From: a virus
Strand: one strand, 5' to 3'
Length of the DNA: 43,230 nucleotides
Virus record (IMG/VR): IMGVR_UViG_3300031576_000116
Location: 1-43,230 of that record
Part shown: piece after piece, positions 8,308 to 17,197 of the stretch
Layout of the letters: each line of letters starts with the position of its first letter
Numbering within the stretch: the stretch's first letter is position 1
The notes under the pieces: model-generated
Database searches by the model: none
What the model saw: only the letters and a program-made list of their open reading frames with translations
Told to the model about the DNA's origin: nothing
Program-made: the position numbers and the translations under genes

Positions 8308-8819
8308 TGCTACTCAATCCGTCTAGGGCGGTGGTCAGTCTTTTGGGGAAGTATGACCCCGCCCTTTTCATTAAATGGAATAATCGTGGCGAGTGGTTCG
8401 AGGTGTGGCGGCGCATGCCGTGGGGAGACAGAATAATCACCCCAGTATGGGAATCTATCTACATAGATGGCGGGGAGCAGGAAGGGTTTTACCCGCTAGA
8501 TGAGCGGATAATGGGATGGTTATTCTCCGCAGATTCCCAGCGGCGCGGGCTTAGGGCGCATGACACCGCCAAGAGGTTACTCAAAATTGGGTTGGAGAAA
8601 ATGCGAGCCGAGGATTTACGAGCGAAAGAATTGAGCGCCAAGCGTTGGCACGACAAGGCTAAGGATAGTTATTACATAATTAATCCTGGGTTGATTAATT
8701 TCGACGAGTACGCCCCTAGGCAATGGGTACGCCCGGATGTTGGTGGGCGCGGGAAACGCAGGGTCATGCAGCGCAGTGGCAGTAATGCGGCGGAATATTT
8801 CAACAGCAAGGCGGAATAA
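8307..8819 (+). CDS. Conserved-looking head/tail module protein of unknown function
   Basis: 170 residues, mixed alpha/beta, with a Trp-rich N-terminal half (about 20-60, motifs like WNNRGEWFEVWRRMPWGDR) and a basic, helical C-terminal half. GTG at 8307 overlaps the upstream TAG stop by one base. It sits between the decoration-like protein and the adaptor, where other podoviruses encode small head-completion proteins. No specific family recognised, so the role is open. Confidence 0.55.
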   Translation: MLLNPSRAVVSLLGKYDPALFIKWNNRGEWFEVWRRMPWGDRIITPVWESIYIDGGEQEGFYPLDERIMGWLFSADSQRRGLRAHDTAKRLLKIGLEKMRAEDLRAKELSAKRWHDKAKDSYYIINPGLINFDEYAPRQWVRPDVGGRGKRRVMQRSGSNAAEYFNSKAE

Positions 8820-9521
8820 TTGGCTACTTTGCTGGAAATAGTAGATTTGGCCAGATCACTGCTAAATGAGGAGTTGTCCGCCGGGCGTACATTCCCCGAT
8901 GATACTAGCTCATTCTGGCGCGACACCACGCTTCGTGAATACGCCAATCGCGCCCAGCACGAAGTGGCCGGGATGATTAACCAGGTGCATGAATTTTTCT
9001 TTGTTACTTCCACATCAATAACTCTCTCGGCCTCAGTTGACGAGTATGCGCTCCCCCTAGATGTGTTAAAAATTGTTCGGGTGGAGGACATAGTAACCGA
9101 GAACAACCCAATCGAGCTGCTGCCGATAACATTTAACGACAAAGATGCATATGCGTTGAATTACAACACCGGATTATTGGCTGTGCGCGAGAACGTAGGG
9201 CAACCCAGGCAGTACGCCATTAAGGGGGACCGCATCGTGTTCCGCCCCCGCCCGGCAAGCAATCAAGCTTCGGCTATCCGTGTTCATTACATCAAGCGCC
9301 TATCTGATCTGTCTGCCGCATCTGATGTCTCCGAGGTGCCGGACGAATGGTACGAGCTACTCGGATGGGGGGTTGTCAAAAAAGCTCAATATCAGCAAGA
9401 GGGGGATACGACTGTAGCGATTGCGGAATTCAATCGCCTTAGCAAGGGAATGATGAATTCGCTAGAAAACAGACAGGTGCAGCGCCCAAGATTCGTCAAG
9501 CGCAAAAGGATGGGGGCATAG
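8820..9521 (+). CDS. Head-tail adaptor protein (SU10-like/gp4-like)
   Basis: A 233-residue protein resembling the adaptor that forms the ring between portal and nozzle in podoviruses. It shows an N-terminal helix (1-35), a helix with YANRAQHEVAGMIN (about 41-54), and then the characteristic strand sequence of the family: a segment around ASVDEYALPLDVLKIVRVE (about 71-88) and VHYIKRLSDLS near 160-170, followed by a C-terminal helical segment with WGVVKKAQYQQEGD. TTG at 8820 directly follows the upstream stop. Its position before fibre and nozzle genes fits the role. Confidence 0.7.
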   Translation: MATLLEIVDLARSLLNEELSAGRTFPDDTSSFWRDTTLREYANRAQHEVAGMINQVHEFFFVTSTSITLSASVDEYALPLDVLKIVRVEDIVTENNPIELLPITFNDKDAYALNYNTGLLAVRENVGQPRQYAIKGDRIVFRPRPASNQASAIRVHYIKRLSDLSAASDVSEVPDEWYELLGWGVVKKAQYQQEGDTTVAIAEFNRLSKGMMNSLENRQVQRPRFVKRKRMGA

Positions 9522-9522
9522 T

Positions 9523-9891
9523 ATGTCCAATAGGTTCACCACATTTGAAAGTTCGTCTGCTCTCAATGTTTTTTCTGGGTGTACATCAATTATTTTCGGT
9601 CCGTGGTTAGTCTCCCATATGGACACGTTTAGGATTCACATCAGGAATTGCAGTACGCGGATCATTGGCGTTCAGTTACAACATGCCCCAATTTCTGGTG
9701 ATAGCAGCATTTGGAAAACATTTAACGCCGCATCCACGCTATCAGCTAGCCGCATAGGTGTATGCGAGGTTCTATCGGTGGCGCTAGACACTGATAACAC
9801 AATAAATTATGTGCGGGTTTTGGCGACGGCCACGACGACAGTTGGCAATACACAATTGACCGCTTTTGTCATGGGCAGAAAAAATTATTAG
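9523..9891 (+). CDS. Small beta-rich virion protein, paralog 1
   Basis: A 122-residue protein with no obvious helix, whose sequence matches that of the neighbour at 9901 along its whole length. Both carry TSIIFGP near residue 21-28, followed by HxDxxRxHIxNC, then QHxPIxG near residue 53 and SIWKTF/SYWKTF near 62-67, and both end in a short basic aromatic tail. They are tandem duplicates that have diverged. A domain of this sort could be a decoration or tail-surface protein. Function not established. Confidence 0.6.
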   Translation: MSNRFTTFESSSALNVFSGCTSIIFGPWLVSHMDTFRIHIRNCSTRIIGVQLQHAPISGDSSIWKTFNAASTLSASRIGVCEVLSVALDTDNTINYVRVLATATTTVGNTQLTAFVMGRKNY

Positions 9892-9900
9892 GGGGTCGTA

Positions 9901-10275
9901 ATGTCAGAAAGACTTAGCACAATAGAGATGAGCGCTGGGGTTGCGACACTTGTTTCCTCTAGCACGTCTATCATATTTGGTCCGTTCCCTGTCCAGCACT
10001 ACGACGTGGTACGGCTGCACATACAAAATTGCGGAACAATTGCGCTGGGGGTTGCAATCCAGCATTCTCCGATAATGGGGGGGGATGGGTCATACTGGAA
10101 AACATTCACAACCGACACGACTGTTTCCGCCTCGCTGATAGATATTTCTGGAATTTTGTCGGTGTCTATCGCCACAGACAACAACACCAATTACATGCGC
10201 GTTCTAATGACCGCCACAGCAACTGTTAACGCCAGCCAGGTGCGCGCCTTTGTCATCGCTAGAAGGAATTTCTAA
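9901..10275 (+). CDS. Small beta-rich virion protein, paralog 2
   Basis: A 124-residue protein homologous to the gene 10 bases upstream, sharing TSIIFGP, HIQNC, QHSPIMG and SYWKTF motifs at equal spacing. GGGGGTC before ATG serves as ribosome binding site. Shared motif spacing over the entire length means whole-gene duplication, not domain shuffling. A pair of paralogs may assemble as a hetero-oligomer or may represent gene-dosage and antigenic variation. Function unknown. Confidence 0.6.
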   Translation: MSERLSTIEMSAGVATLVSSSTSIIFGPFPVQHYDVVRLHIQNCGTIALGVAIQHSPIMGGDGSYWKTFTTDTTVSASLIDISGILSVSIATDNNTNYMRVLMTATATVNASQVRAFVIARRNF

Positions 10276-10700
10276 TGTTTAGGGCTATAGCATTTTCGAT
10301 TATTATGCTGTACACCCCGCTGCTATTAGCAGAGCGGTATTATGTGGTCGATGGAATTATTCTTGTTAATTCTGATTCCGGTCATTGTATTAGCGACATT
10401 CCCGATGGATTGAAGCCATTTCTATCAGCTGGGCTGCTAAAAGAGATGGCTGTTGCGCACTTGCGATCATACAGCGGCGTAAGAATAGGCATTATCAAGG
10501 ATGGGGAGCCGGAACCGAGATGTTCCGGTGCTAAATATCTTTTGTCCTCCCCGTCTTGGTATGATGACACGCCGATATTGGCGGTCCCTGGAGTTGTGCC
10601 CCTGACGAGACCAGCCATGCAGGCACGATTTGACGAATATTTCCCGGAGGGGACAGTCGCTGCCGGTGGGCATGTTATGCCCAGGAGGGTCATCAGATGA
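10275..10700 (+). CDS. Secreted protein with N-terminal signal peptide, unknown function
   Basis: 141 residues. The N-terminus MFRAIAFSIIMLYTPLLLA is a short positive region followed by a hydrophobic core and a small residue, typical of a Sec signal peptide, with likely cleavage after residue 19. The mature part is small and contains two Cys (about residues 38 and 82) able to form a disulfide in the periplasm. A secreted protein inside a virion structural module is unusual. The ATG overlaps the upstream TAA by one base and the gene overlaps the next by 4 bases. Confidence 0.55.
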   Translation: MFRAIAFSIIMLYTPLLLAERYYVVDGIILVNSDSGHCISDIPDGLKPFLSAGLLKEMAVAHLRSYSGVRIGIIKDGEPEPRCSGAKYLLSSPSWYDDTPILAVPGVVPLTRPAMQARFDEYFPEGTVAAGGHVMPRRVIR

Positions 10701-12208
10701 AGGGGTTTATAATAACTGTGCTATTGTCGTTGTTCCCGGCCAGAGCTTTGGCGGTGGCTCACTCGGGGACATGCTCTAGCGGAACAACCACGTTTGCCGA
10801 TGAGGACACTATCAGCGGAACCCTTACGGTGGCAACCACCTGCACATACCAGACCCCGGCCACTTATGCGGATGTTTATTTCGCCGCTGGCGCATTGCTG
10901 ACTATAACGACTGGCGAATTTAATTCACAGGGAACGACATATGGGACCAGGACGGTTTTCCAGGATGACTCTACCGGCAATGCCGCGCAATGGAATCTAG
11001 GTGGGACCATCCGCATAACCGGGACAACGAGTACCGATATATCTTACATTGAGCAGCGTCAGTGTACCACTACGGGCTGCTTTGAACTAAATGCCGCCAA
11101 GGCAGGGGCAACGATATCTAACTTGATAATCAGAGACAGCGGGTATGGGTTTGAGGATACAGGCACATTGAGTGCTGCCAGCATTAGCAATGTGATTTGG
11201 GTTGGCGGCAAAAAAGCAGCTTCTGGCCCGTGGGATTTAGATGCCGCCGCACATACCGGAACCGTTGATAATTTCTTCTGGTATTCAGCTGGAGAAATGA
11301 GGACAAATTTCGCCGATGATTCGGTGTCAGATTACAATTATACGCAATGGGTTATAATGAATGGGGAACTGAATTTCTCTGGGTCGTCAATTACTCCGAC
11401 GGTTACCGACCTATACCTAATCCATGGAGGGAACGGAGTTGGAGCCATGTCCGCCAATATGGGAGCCTCTGCATCGCTGACCGTAGACACATGCGCTCTG
11501 TATAGCGGTGAGGATGGAGGGGGAGGAAATATAGGGTTCACATTCACAGCGGGGGCTATCACATTGCAAAACTGCGATATTATCGGGTTTGGGAATGATG
11601 CCATGGACGAGTCATTGGGCGGTGCCGCCGAGAACGAATCAGGGAACTATATTGCGGGGAACAATGCGGCAATAATCGGGTTTGCTGCAACATCAACTAC
11701 CTGCGCCGATGCTATTCAGCAATGTGATACTACACTAACCAGGACCGGCCCCGAAACCAGCAGGAACCTACTCTATACAACCGCATCGGTAACATACAAT
11801 ACAAATACCGCTGGGCAGATAACCGCATCTTTCGACACTGCATCGGGGGTGAATTCCAAGATAGCGTGGGGGATTGGGCTGCTTAGATGTGGCACAGTGA
11901 GCGGGACTTACACGCACTATTCTGAGCAAGCAACCCAAATGCACGCACCATATCTGTTGGCTAACTACGGGGATTTCCCTCTTACGCATGGTATGGCTTG
12001 GATTGGGATGCACGCCAATGGACTTACATACCGCCAGACCGCGCACAGTGTTTCCCTGGGATCACTAGCTGGCGGAACCTGGTACTGCGACACAGGGATA
12101 CAGGACCCGTTTGGGAATATACACTGGAATGGCTCGGTTTCGTCCGCACTGACCGTTGCGGGGACGGCGGCGGTCGGAGGAGACCTTGCCGGGTCAGAAC
12201 TGAGGTAG
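10697..12208 (+). CDS. Signal-peptide-bearing beta-helix-like protein
   Basis: A 503-residue protein. Residues 1-20 (MKGFIITVLLSLFPARALA) look like a Sec signal peptide with an ALA cleavage motif. The mature part is rich in Gly, Thr, Ser, Asn and Asp with repeated short strands, as in right-handed parallel beta-helices of tailspikes and secreted adhesins; the stretch from about 130 to 330 has this pattern. There are about ten Cys in the mature protein, which suits oxidation outside the cytoplasm. It overlaps the upstream secreted protein gene by 4 bases. If it is exported it is not a normal virion assembly component; it may act on or coat the host surface. Confidence 0.6.
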   Translation: MKGFIITVLLSLFPARALAVAHSGTCSSGTTTFADEDTISGTLTVATTCTYQTPATYADVYFAAGALLTITTGEFNSQGTTYGTRTVFQDDSTGNAAQWNLGGTIRITGTTSTDISYIEQRQCTTTGCFELNAAKAGATISNLIIRDSGYGFEDTGTLSAASISNVIWVGGKKAASGPWDLDAAAHTGTVDNFFWYSAGEMRTNFADDSVSDYNYTQWVIMNGELNFSGSSITPTVTDLYLIHGGNGVGAMSANMGASASLTVDTCALYSGEDGGGGNIGFTFTAGAITLQNCDIIGFGNDAMDESLGGAAENESGNYIAGNNAAIIGFAATSTTCADAIQQCDTTLTRTGPETSRNLLYTTASVTYNTNTAGQITASFDTASGVNSKIAWGIGLLRCGTVSGTYTHYSEQATQMHAPYLLANYGDFPLTHGMAWIGMHANGLTYRQTAHSVSLGSLAGGTWYCDTGIQDPFGNIHWNGSVSSALTVAGTAAVGGDLAGSELR

Positions 12209-12211
12209 AAA

Positions 12212-13222
12212 ATGGGCACAATAGTCAAGGCTTATACGTTCGTTGCCGGAACCACTATTATTGCCTCTGCGGTAAACCGGGACTTTGACGACATATACAA
12301 TGAGTTTAACGGCAGCATAAATAGTACGAATATTAGCAACGCGTTTACTTGGCCTGCTAGCAATATCACCTTCAATGATACTGCGGGGGCGTTTTCCTCG
12401 GTAAATGCCGAGGGAGCGATAGCCGAGGCGAGGGTGTCTGCCGTTACCGGATTTAATAGCATAGAAATCCTAGCTGGCGGCTGCGCTGGGTTTTTTTTGC
12501 TTCCAGGCGTTACGGAAGTGAATGGGCAATACCGGACCATTAGTGCCGTAACGCTGATATCGTCTTGCGCGTATACATTCATTACCGGAGCTATCCAGAC
12601 CGGCGTTTTCGCCGTGCTAATAGGTACAGCAACATATACGGGGATTACCCCAAGCGATGTTCGGTTAGCGCTTTTGACCACTGTATCTCCGTCTGACGGG
12701 ATGGACAACACTAGACTATCGTTTTATCATTCGACCACATTTCGGGTTATAGGAACTTTATATAATGCCGTCGGTGAAGCTCTTTTCAGGGATCACGGAT
12801 ACCTACAGCGTCCGGCTTCCGAGAACAGATTATCATTGACGCATGCTGAGGCGTCCGCAGCTGGATTCAACAGCTTAGACGGCGTCCTGGGGGGCGGGAC
12901 AACTGGCGGGCTTATTTCTCACGTTGTGCGGTACATCGGTGGGAACAATATGTATGGGTATCGGTTGATTGGCAGGGAGCTTAGCGCAGCTACAACTAAC
13001 TTTACGATCCCAAGCCACCCTGTCTCATCTGCTTGGTTTATGGAGTCATTCCATACCAGATTTGGGGACGCTTTGGAATATTATGATTTTTTTGATACTG
13101 GCGCATCTTTGCGGGTAGCTATATCACCGACAACCCCTAACCTTGTTTTCCAATTGGCCACTGGAGGGTTCTTTTCGCAGACGTTTTATGTTAGCATTCT
13201 GCAGCAAGGATACGTTGCGTGA
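12212..13222 (+). CDS. Tail fibre/appendage protein
   Basis: 336 residues. The N-terminal 40 residues carry a pattern common to podovirus tail appendages (FVAGTTIIASAVNRDFDDIY), which anchors to the adaptor/nozzle. The remainder is a glycine- and beta-rich chain with a low-charge C-terminal domain likely to bind receptor. It lies between the secreted beta-helix gene and the nozzle gene. No enzymatic motif recognised, so it is likely adhesin rather than depolymerase. The C-terminal receptor-binding portion would be the most variable between relatives. Confidence 0.6.
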   Translation: MGTIVKAYTFVAGTTIIASAVNRDFDDIYNEFNGSINSTNISNAFTWPASNITFNDTAGAFSSVNAEGAIAEARVSAVTGFNSIEILAGGCAGFFLLPGVTEVNGQYRTISAVTLISSCAYTFITGAIQTGVFAVLIGTATYTGITPSDVRLALLTTVSPSDGMDNTRLSFYHSTTFRVIGTLYNAVGEALFRDHGYLQRPASENRLSLTHAEASAAGFNSLDGVLGGGTTGGLISHVVRYIGGNNMYGYRLIGRELSAATTNFTIPSHPVSSAWFMESFHTRFGDALEYYDFFDTGASLRVAISPTTPNLVFQLATGGFFSQTFYVSILQQGYVA

Positions 13223-15054
13223 CACTGCAACTTCCACCCGCGCTTTCTCTTAATGATCTTACTGGCGGGTATCGAAAAACGACAGACTACAACGCGCTAG
13301 CCGACACAGAGACCAATGACGCTCAGAATATTGAATTAACTAGGCGCCCATCGATAAAAACACGGCCTGGTTATCTAAAGCTATACAACACGCGGCTGGG
13401 GGACACTAGCGGCGCAGACCCAGTGAAGGGGCATTTTCAGGTCATTAAATCAGGCGGGGCAATCGAAATACGCAGCCATGTGGTTGCGTGTGGGGGCAGC
13501 CTATACAACTATACCTCCGCCACGGCTAACTCGATAGCCGATTCTCTCAATTCTGCCGGGAACGTATATTGGCAGTTTACCCAGATACAAGACCCTAGGT
13601 CTGCAAGTGACGATGTTGTGGTCATGTGCAATGGTGTGAACCCGGTTAAAATATGGAATGGCGTCGAAACCTCTGCCGCCAATCTAAGCTCGACCACTAG
13701 TTCCACGGGGGTCATGGTTGTTAAGTATCTAGCATCTATGAAGGGCCGCATTTATGGGCTTGGCGTTGTTGATTCAACCGATGTTGATGCCCCATCTAGG
13801 GTGATGATATCCGGATTCGACCCCGCTACCGGGAACCCGCGTCCGCAGATATGGGACAACAGTTTTTATGTTGGCGGCGCAGACCAATACGGTCCAATCA
13901 ATGGCGCCGGTGTGCTTAATGACCAGTTGGTCATTTTCAAGCGAAATGCCACATACAAGTTTTCCCCAGGGTCCGGCAGGCTACTAGACACATCTGCCCT
14001 AGTACAAATGGAGGAACAAATAGGGTGTATAGCGCCTGGGTCTATCGCTACGGTTGGCGGGAATATCCTATTTTTGAGTACCCTCGGATTATTCGCATTT
14101 AATGGGAATTCATTCCAATACATAAGCGAACAGATTGAGCTGGATTTGTCTGACAATGTGAACAAAAATCGCATAGAATTTGCGCAAGGAGTTTACGACA
14201 GGGATAGCGACCGGTACTGGCTGTCTATTGCCGGGAGCGGGAAAACATATAACAATCTGATCTACATATACGACGTGTCGAGGAAGCGCTGGTATCCCCC
14301 ATATACCGGGATAAATGCCAATACGCTTTCCTCTTACAAAGATAACTCCGGCAGGAACCGCATTATTACCGGGGACCATCGGGGGCTCTTGTATGAGCAG
14401 TCCACGGGGTCGGCAGACGGGCTTAATGTCGGACCAACTGGGCAGGTTGTCTCGGTTAACCCGAATGTCATAACGACAGACGCAAGCAATTCTTTCGTTA
14501 CCGCCGGGAATGGCTTGCGCGGTCTTTATTTCCGGGTGGCGACAGGAACCGGTGCCGGGATTGAAAGGGTTATACTTTCGAATACCAGCAATACATTAAC
14601 TATCGACACGCTAGACGGCGGCGTTAGCTCTGCGACCATTAACTCTACTTCGTTCTGGACTGTGGGTGCCATTCCTGCCCTTTTTAGGACAAAAGATTTT
14701 TCGTTTGGGCAAGACAACGTAGATAAAAAGTTCAGAGAAATAACAATCAGGACTAAACAGGGCGGAAACTACAATATTATAGTAAACTATTTCATTGATT
14801 TTGAGACCGTGGACAACTCGACCTGCGCCACGGTCAGTCTACTAGCAGACGGCGGCGTATGGGATTTGTCATTATGGGATAGCGCAACATGGGATGGCAG
14901 ACCTAATGTTATACGCAGGATCAGCTTGCGGTCTACACCGGCGCAGCCGCTACAGGGCAAGTTTTTTGCCGTTAGATTTAAGAACGACAGACCCAATCAA
15001 CCATTTGAGATTAACGGCATTGACTTCATTAGTCGGGAAATGGGGAGGCGATAA
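13219..15054 (+). CDS. Tail nozzle/stabilisation protein
   Basis: 611 residues. It shows a nozzle-type pattern found in podoviruses: an N-terminal strand region with conserved LADTETNDAQNIELTRRPSI (about residues 28-47), then a repeated-blade beta-propeller-like region with GDHRGLLYEQ and similar blades, and C-terminal beta sandwiches. The protein would form the short tail tube below the adaptor. GTG at 13219 overlaps the upstream stop by 4 bases. The order adaptor, fibre, nozzle, ejection proteins is that of SU10-like and P22-like podoviruses. Confidence 0.75.
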   Translation: MTLQLPPALSLNDLTGGYRKTTDYNALADTETNDAQNIELTRRPSIKTRPGYLKLYNTRLGDTSGADPVKGHFQVIKSGGAIEIRSHVVACGGSLYNYTSATANSIADSLNSAGNVYWQFTQIQDPRSASDDVVVMCNGVNPVKIWNGVETSAANLSSTTSSTGVMVVKYLASMKGRIYGLGVVDSTDVDAPSRVMISGFDPATGNPRPQIWDNSFYVGGADQYGPINGAGVLNDQLVIFKRNATYKFSPGSGRLLDTSALVQMEEQIGCIAPGSIATVGGNILFLSTLGLFAFNGNSFQYISEQIELDLSDNVNKNRIEFAQGVYDRDSDRYWLSIAGSGKTYNNLIYIYDVSRKRWYPPYTGINANTLSSYKDNSGRNRIITGDHRGLLYEQSTGSADGLNVGPTGQVVSVNPNVITTDASNSFVTAGNGLRGLYFRVATGTGAGIERVILSNTSNTLTIDTLDGGVSSATINSTSFWTVGAIPALFRTKDFSFGQDNVDKKFREITIRTKQGGNYNIIVNYFIDFETVDNSTCATVSLLADGGVWDLSLWDSATWDGRPNVIRRISLRSTPAQPLQGKFFAVRFKNDRPNQPFEINGIDFISREMGRR

Positions 15055-15908
15055 TGGGGTTTTTTGGTGGATTAAAAAAAGTCGCTAAGGTGGCAGTTTC
15101 CCCGTTAACCGCAGCTCCTATATTTGCCGCCAAAGAAATTTTTGGCAGGAAAGGCGGTAGGCCCCGCCCCGAGGGAAGAATTGGCGGAGAAATAAGTTAT
15201 GGCGACGCCGAAAGGGAGATGCAGGAAACCGAACGCATCCTCCGAGAGCAGGCAACGGCATTACAGGAGAAGAGGAATAAAAAGCTAGAGGAATTGAGAG
15301 CTGCGGAGAATGAACTCCGCGGGCAATTATCGACCACGACTAAGGACGTGGGTACCGCCGTTGACAGAGAGTTAGAGGGATTGCTTGCGCAAACTGGTTT
15401 TCAAGCTGGCGTTGCCAGGCAAGCGGTTGGCGAGGCGGGAGAAACCAGGGGGCTTGGGCGTTCTTCTATGTTAGCAGAACAAATCGGAGATATCACGTCG
15501 GAGGAATTCGGGCAAAGGGCAGAGCTACAGCAAGGTGCCGCATCCGCCAAGCGACAAATAATGGAGAAATCTCAGGAACCAATTAGGCAGATACAGGCAC
15601 AACGAGAAGCTATTGAACTAGGACAATATGGGCAAGAAATAATGTCAAACAAAAGCCTAGCTAACGTGGCGGATAGAGAGCGCCTGCAGTTGGAATACAA
15701 CGAGATAATCAGAGGGATTGGGCGAACCAGCCAGCGTAACGCATTTCTTAGTGGAATGGCCGGTGGCATTTCTAAGTCATTCGGTGAGATATTTGCCGGG
15801 CAAGCGGGATCATATTTCAATAAACCACGTGCGCAGAACTTGTCTGGAGATGTTCGTGGGATTGATGTTAGCCCACAATTGCAGGGCAAATTCGGAGGGT
15901 ACGCCTAA
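15054..15908 (+). CDS. Internal virion/ejection protein 1 (coiled coil)
   Basis: 284 residues, starting with a short amphipathic/hydrophobic N-terminus (MGFFGGLKKVAKVAVSPL). Residues about 55-100 form a strong coiled coil (REQATALQEKRNKKLEELRAA), followed by a helical Gln- and Ala-rich region and a Gly-rich tail. These features match podovirus ejection proteins that form a channel across the envelope to deliver DNA. The ATG overlaps the nozzle stop, and four such helical proteins follow one another here. Confidence 0.6.
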   Translation: MGFFGGLKKVAKVAVSPLTAAPIFAAKEIFGRKGGRPRPEGRIGGEISYGDAEREMQETERILREQATALQEKRNKKLEELRAAENELRGQLSTTTKDVGTAVDRELEGLLAQTGFQAGVARQAVGEAGETRGLGRSSMLAEQIGDITSEEFGQRAELQQGAASAKRQIMEKSQEPIRQIQAQREAIELGQYGQEIMSNKSLANVADRERLQLEYNEIIRGIGRTSQRNAFLSGMAGGISKSFGEIFAGQAGSYFNKPRAQNLSGDVRGIDVSPQLQGKFGGYA

Positions 15909-16348
15909 TGGCAAAAAACCTTGAGCAGGCGCTATATGAGGATCTGTCTGGTGCGCAAGAGTCATTTAAGGAAATACAGCAAGAGCGGGGCGTACAGGCT
16001 CCGCAGCAAGAAGCCACTTTCCGAGAGAAGGGCATACGTTTGCGCGGGCGCATTATAGCGAAAGATACTTTCCAGCAGGTTTCCGACTTGCAAACTAGAT
16101 ATATTGAGGAACTTGGTAAGCACGCCACATTTGCCAATGAGCTAGAGAAACAGCGATTTGGGGAAATGATGGAAGACAGGCTGAATACGGCGAGGCGATC
16201 TCTTTTGAGGACAACATTAAGGACCGATATGCGATTAGCCCGTGAACAAGTTGATTATGAGAAGCGTCAAAGGGTCGCTAAATTCTGGGGGAGTTTAGCT
16301 AGTTCTGGTATTAGGGCCGCTTTAAATATGGTAGGACTGAAAAAATAA
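15908..16348 (+). CDS. Internal virion/ejection protein 2 (helical)
   Basis: 146 residues, almost entirely charged helix, with Gln/Glu/Arg heptads from about 10 to 125 and a short C-terminal hydrophobic end (IRAALNMVGLKK). ATG overlaps the upstream stop by one base (TAATG). Size and composition match a small ejection component. No motif beyond helicity and context. Confidence 0.5.
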   Translation: MAKNLEQALYEDLSGAQESFKEIQQERGVQAPQQEATFREKGIRLRGRIIAKDTFQQVSDLQTRYIEELGKHATFANELEKQRFGEMMEDRLNTARRSLLRTTLRTDMRLAREQVDYEKRQRVAKFWGSLASSGIRAALNMVGLKK

Positions 16349-16360
16349 GGGGGGTGTCAA

Positions 16361-17194
16361 GTGGCCGACAACGAGGAGATATTCGCCTCGGTACTTGCTG
16401 GGCTAGCCGAGGGGTTTAATGAGGGGATAAAAGGTCTGCGCGAGCGGCGCAAAGAGCAATCAGAGATGGAATTAAAGGCGCGGGCAGTTGGGATAGAGGA
16501 AGAAAAAGAGCTTCGAGAGGATGAGAAATTTGTTGTAACAACCGGGTTAAAGCGCGCAGAGATGGAACAAGAGGCGGCATTGAAGCGGGAGGAGATGGCT
16601 TCCCAGGAGCGCCGAGAGGCGGCTAAAACCAGAGCATGGTTGCTAAAACATGGGATTAAAGCCGCCGGGCAAGAACTGAGCGCACCGGAAATAAACCAAT
16701 TGCAGGTCGCCGATGAGGGCGTTCGTAATCTCTCATCGGAAATAGCCGATGACATCGCAAAACTGCACGAATCAGTTGACAGCCCGGCGGGCGCTAGCAA
16801 TGAGAGTGCATTTATGTCCGCAGCACGTTCCCCGGATCCGGCTATCCGCGCCCTGGCCGCTGGCATACAGGCTAAGATTGCAAGCAAGAAAAACAAGGAA
16901 AAAGTAATCAAAATATTACAGCTAAAAGGCAGAATCCCGCAGGATCCAGCACCCACCCGGCACGCGCCGACATCGCTCCAAGAGCCAGCGCAAGAGGATC
17001 CCTCGATATTTTCTAAGTTGATAGATAAATTTAGCGAGGTGGCTAAATCCAGGGCGGAGCAGAGGGCCAGACCAGGCGCAGCATTTTTAGAGAGGACAGC
17101 GGCAGAGAGAAAAAAGAAAACAGCAGAAGCAGCAGAAGAAGCCGCCAAAGCGGAAATATATGCAAGGCAGCCTCGCCCGGGAAAGCAGAGGTAA
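16361..17194 (+). CDS. Internal virion/ejection protein 3 (helical, Ala/Lys-rich)
   Basis: 277 residues. Residues about 18-95 form a coiled coil with Glu/Arg/Lys, the centre has Ser/Asp-rich stretches, and the C-terminus (about 225-277) is Lys- and Ala-rich and likely basic. GTG at 16361 follows GGGGGGTG. It belongs to the run of overlapping or closely spaced helical genes between nozzle and the giant protein, so a virion-internal role is likely. An ORF of similar length on the opposite strand is a codon-composition shadow. Confidence 0.5.
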   Translation: MADNEEIFASVLAGLAEGFNEGIKGLRERRKEQSEMELKARAVGIEEEKELREDEKFVVTTGLKRAEMEQEAALKREEMASQERREAAKTRAWLLKHGIKAAGQELSAPEINQLQVADEGVRNLSSEIADDIAKLHESVDSPAGASNESAFMSAARSPDPAIRALAAGIQAKIASKKNKEKVIKILQLKGRIPQDPAPTRHAPTSLQEPAQEDPSIFSKLIDKFSEVAKSRAEQRARPGAAFLERTAAERKKKTAEAAEEAAKAEIYARQPRPGKQR

Positions 17195-17197
17195 TAA

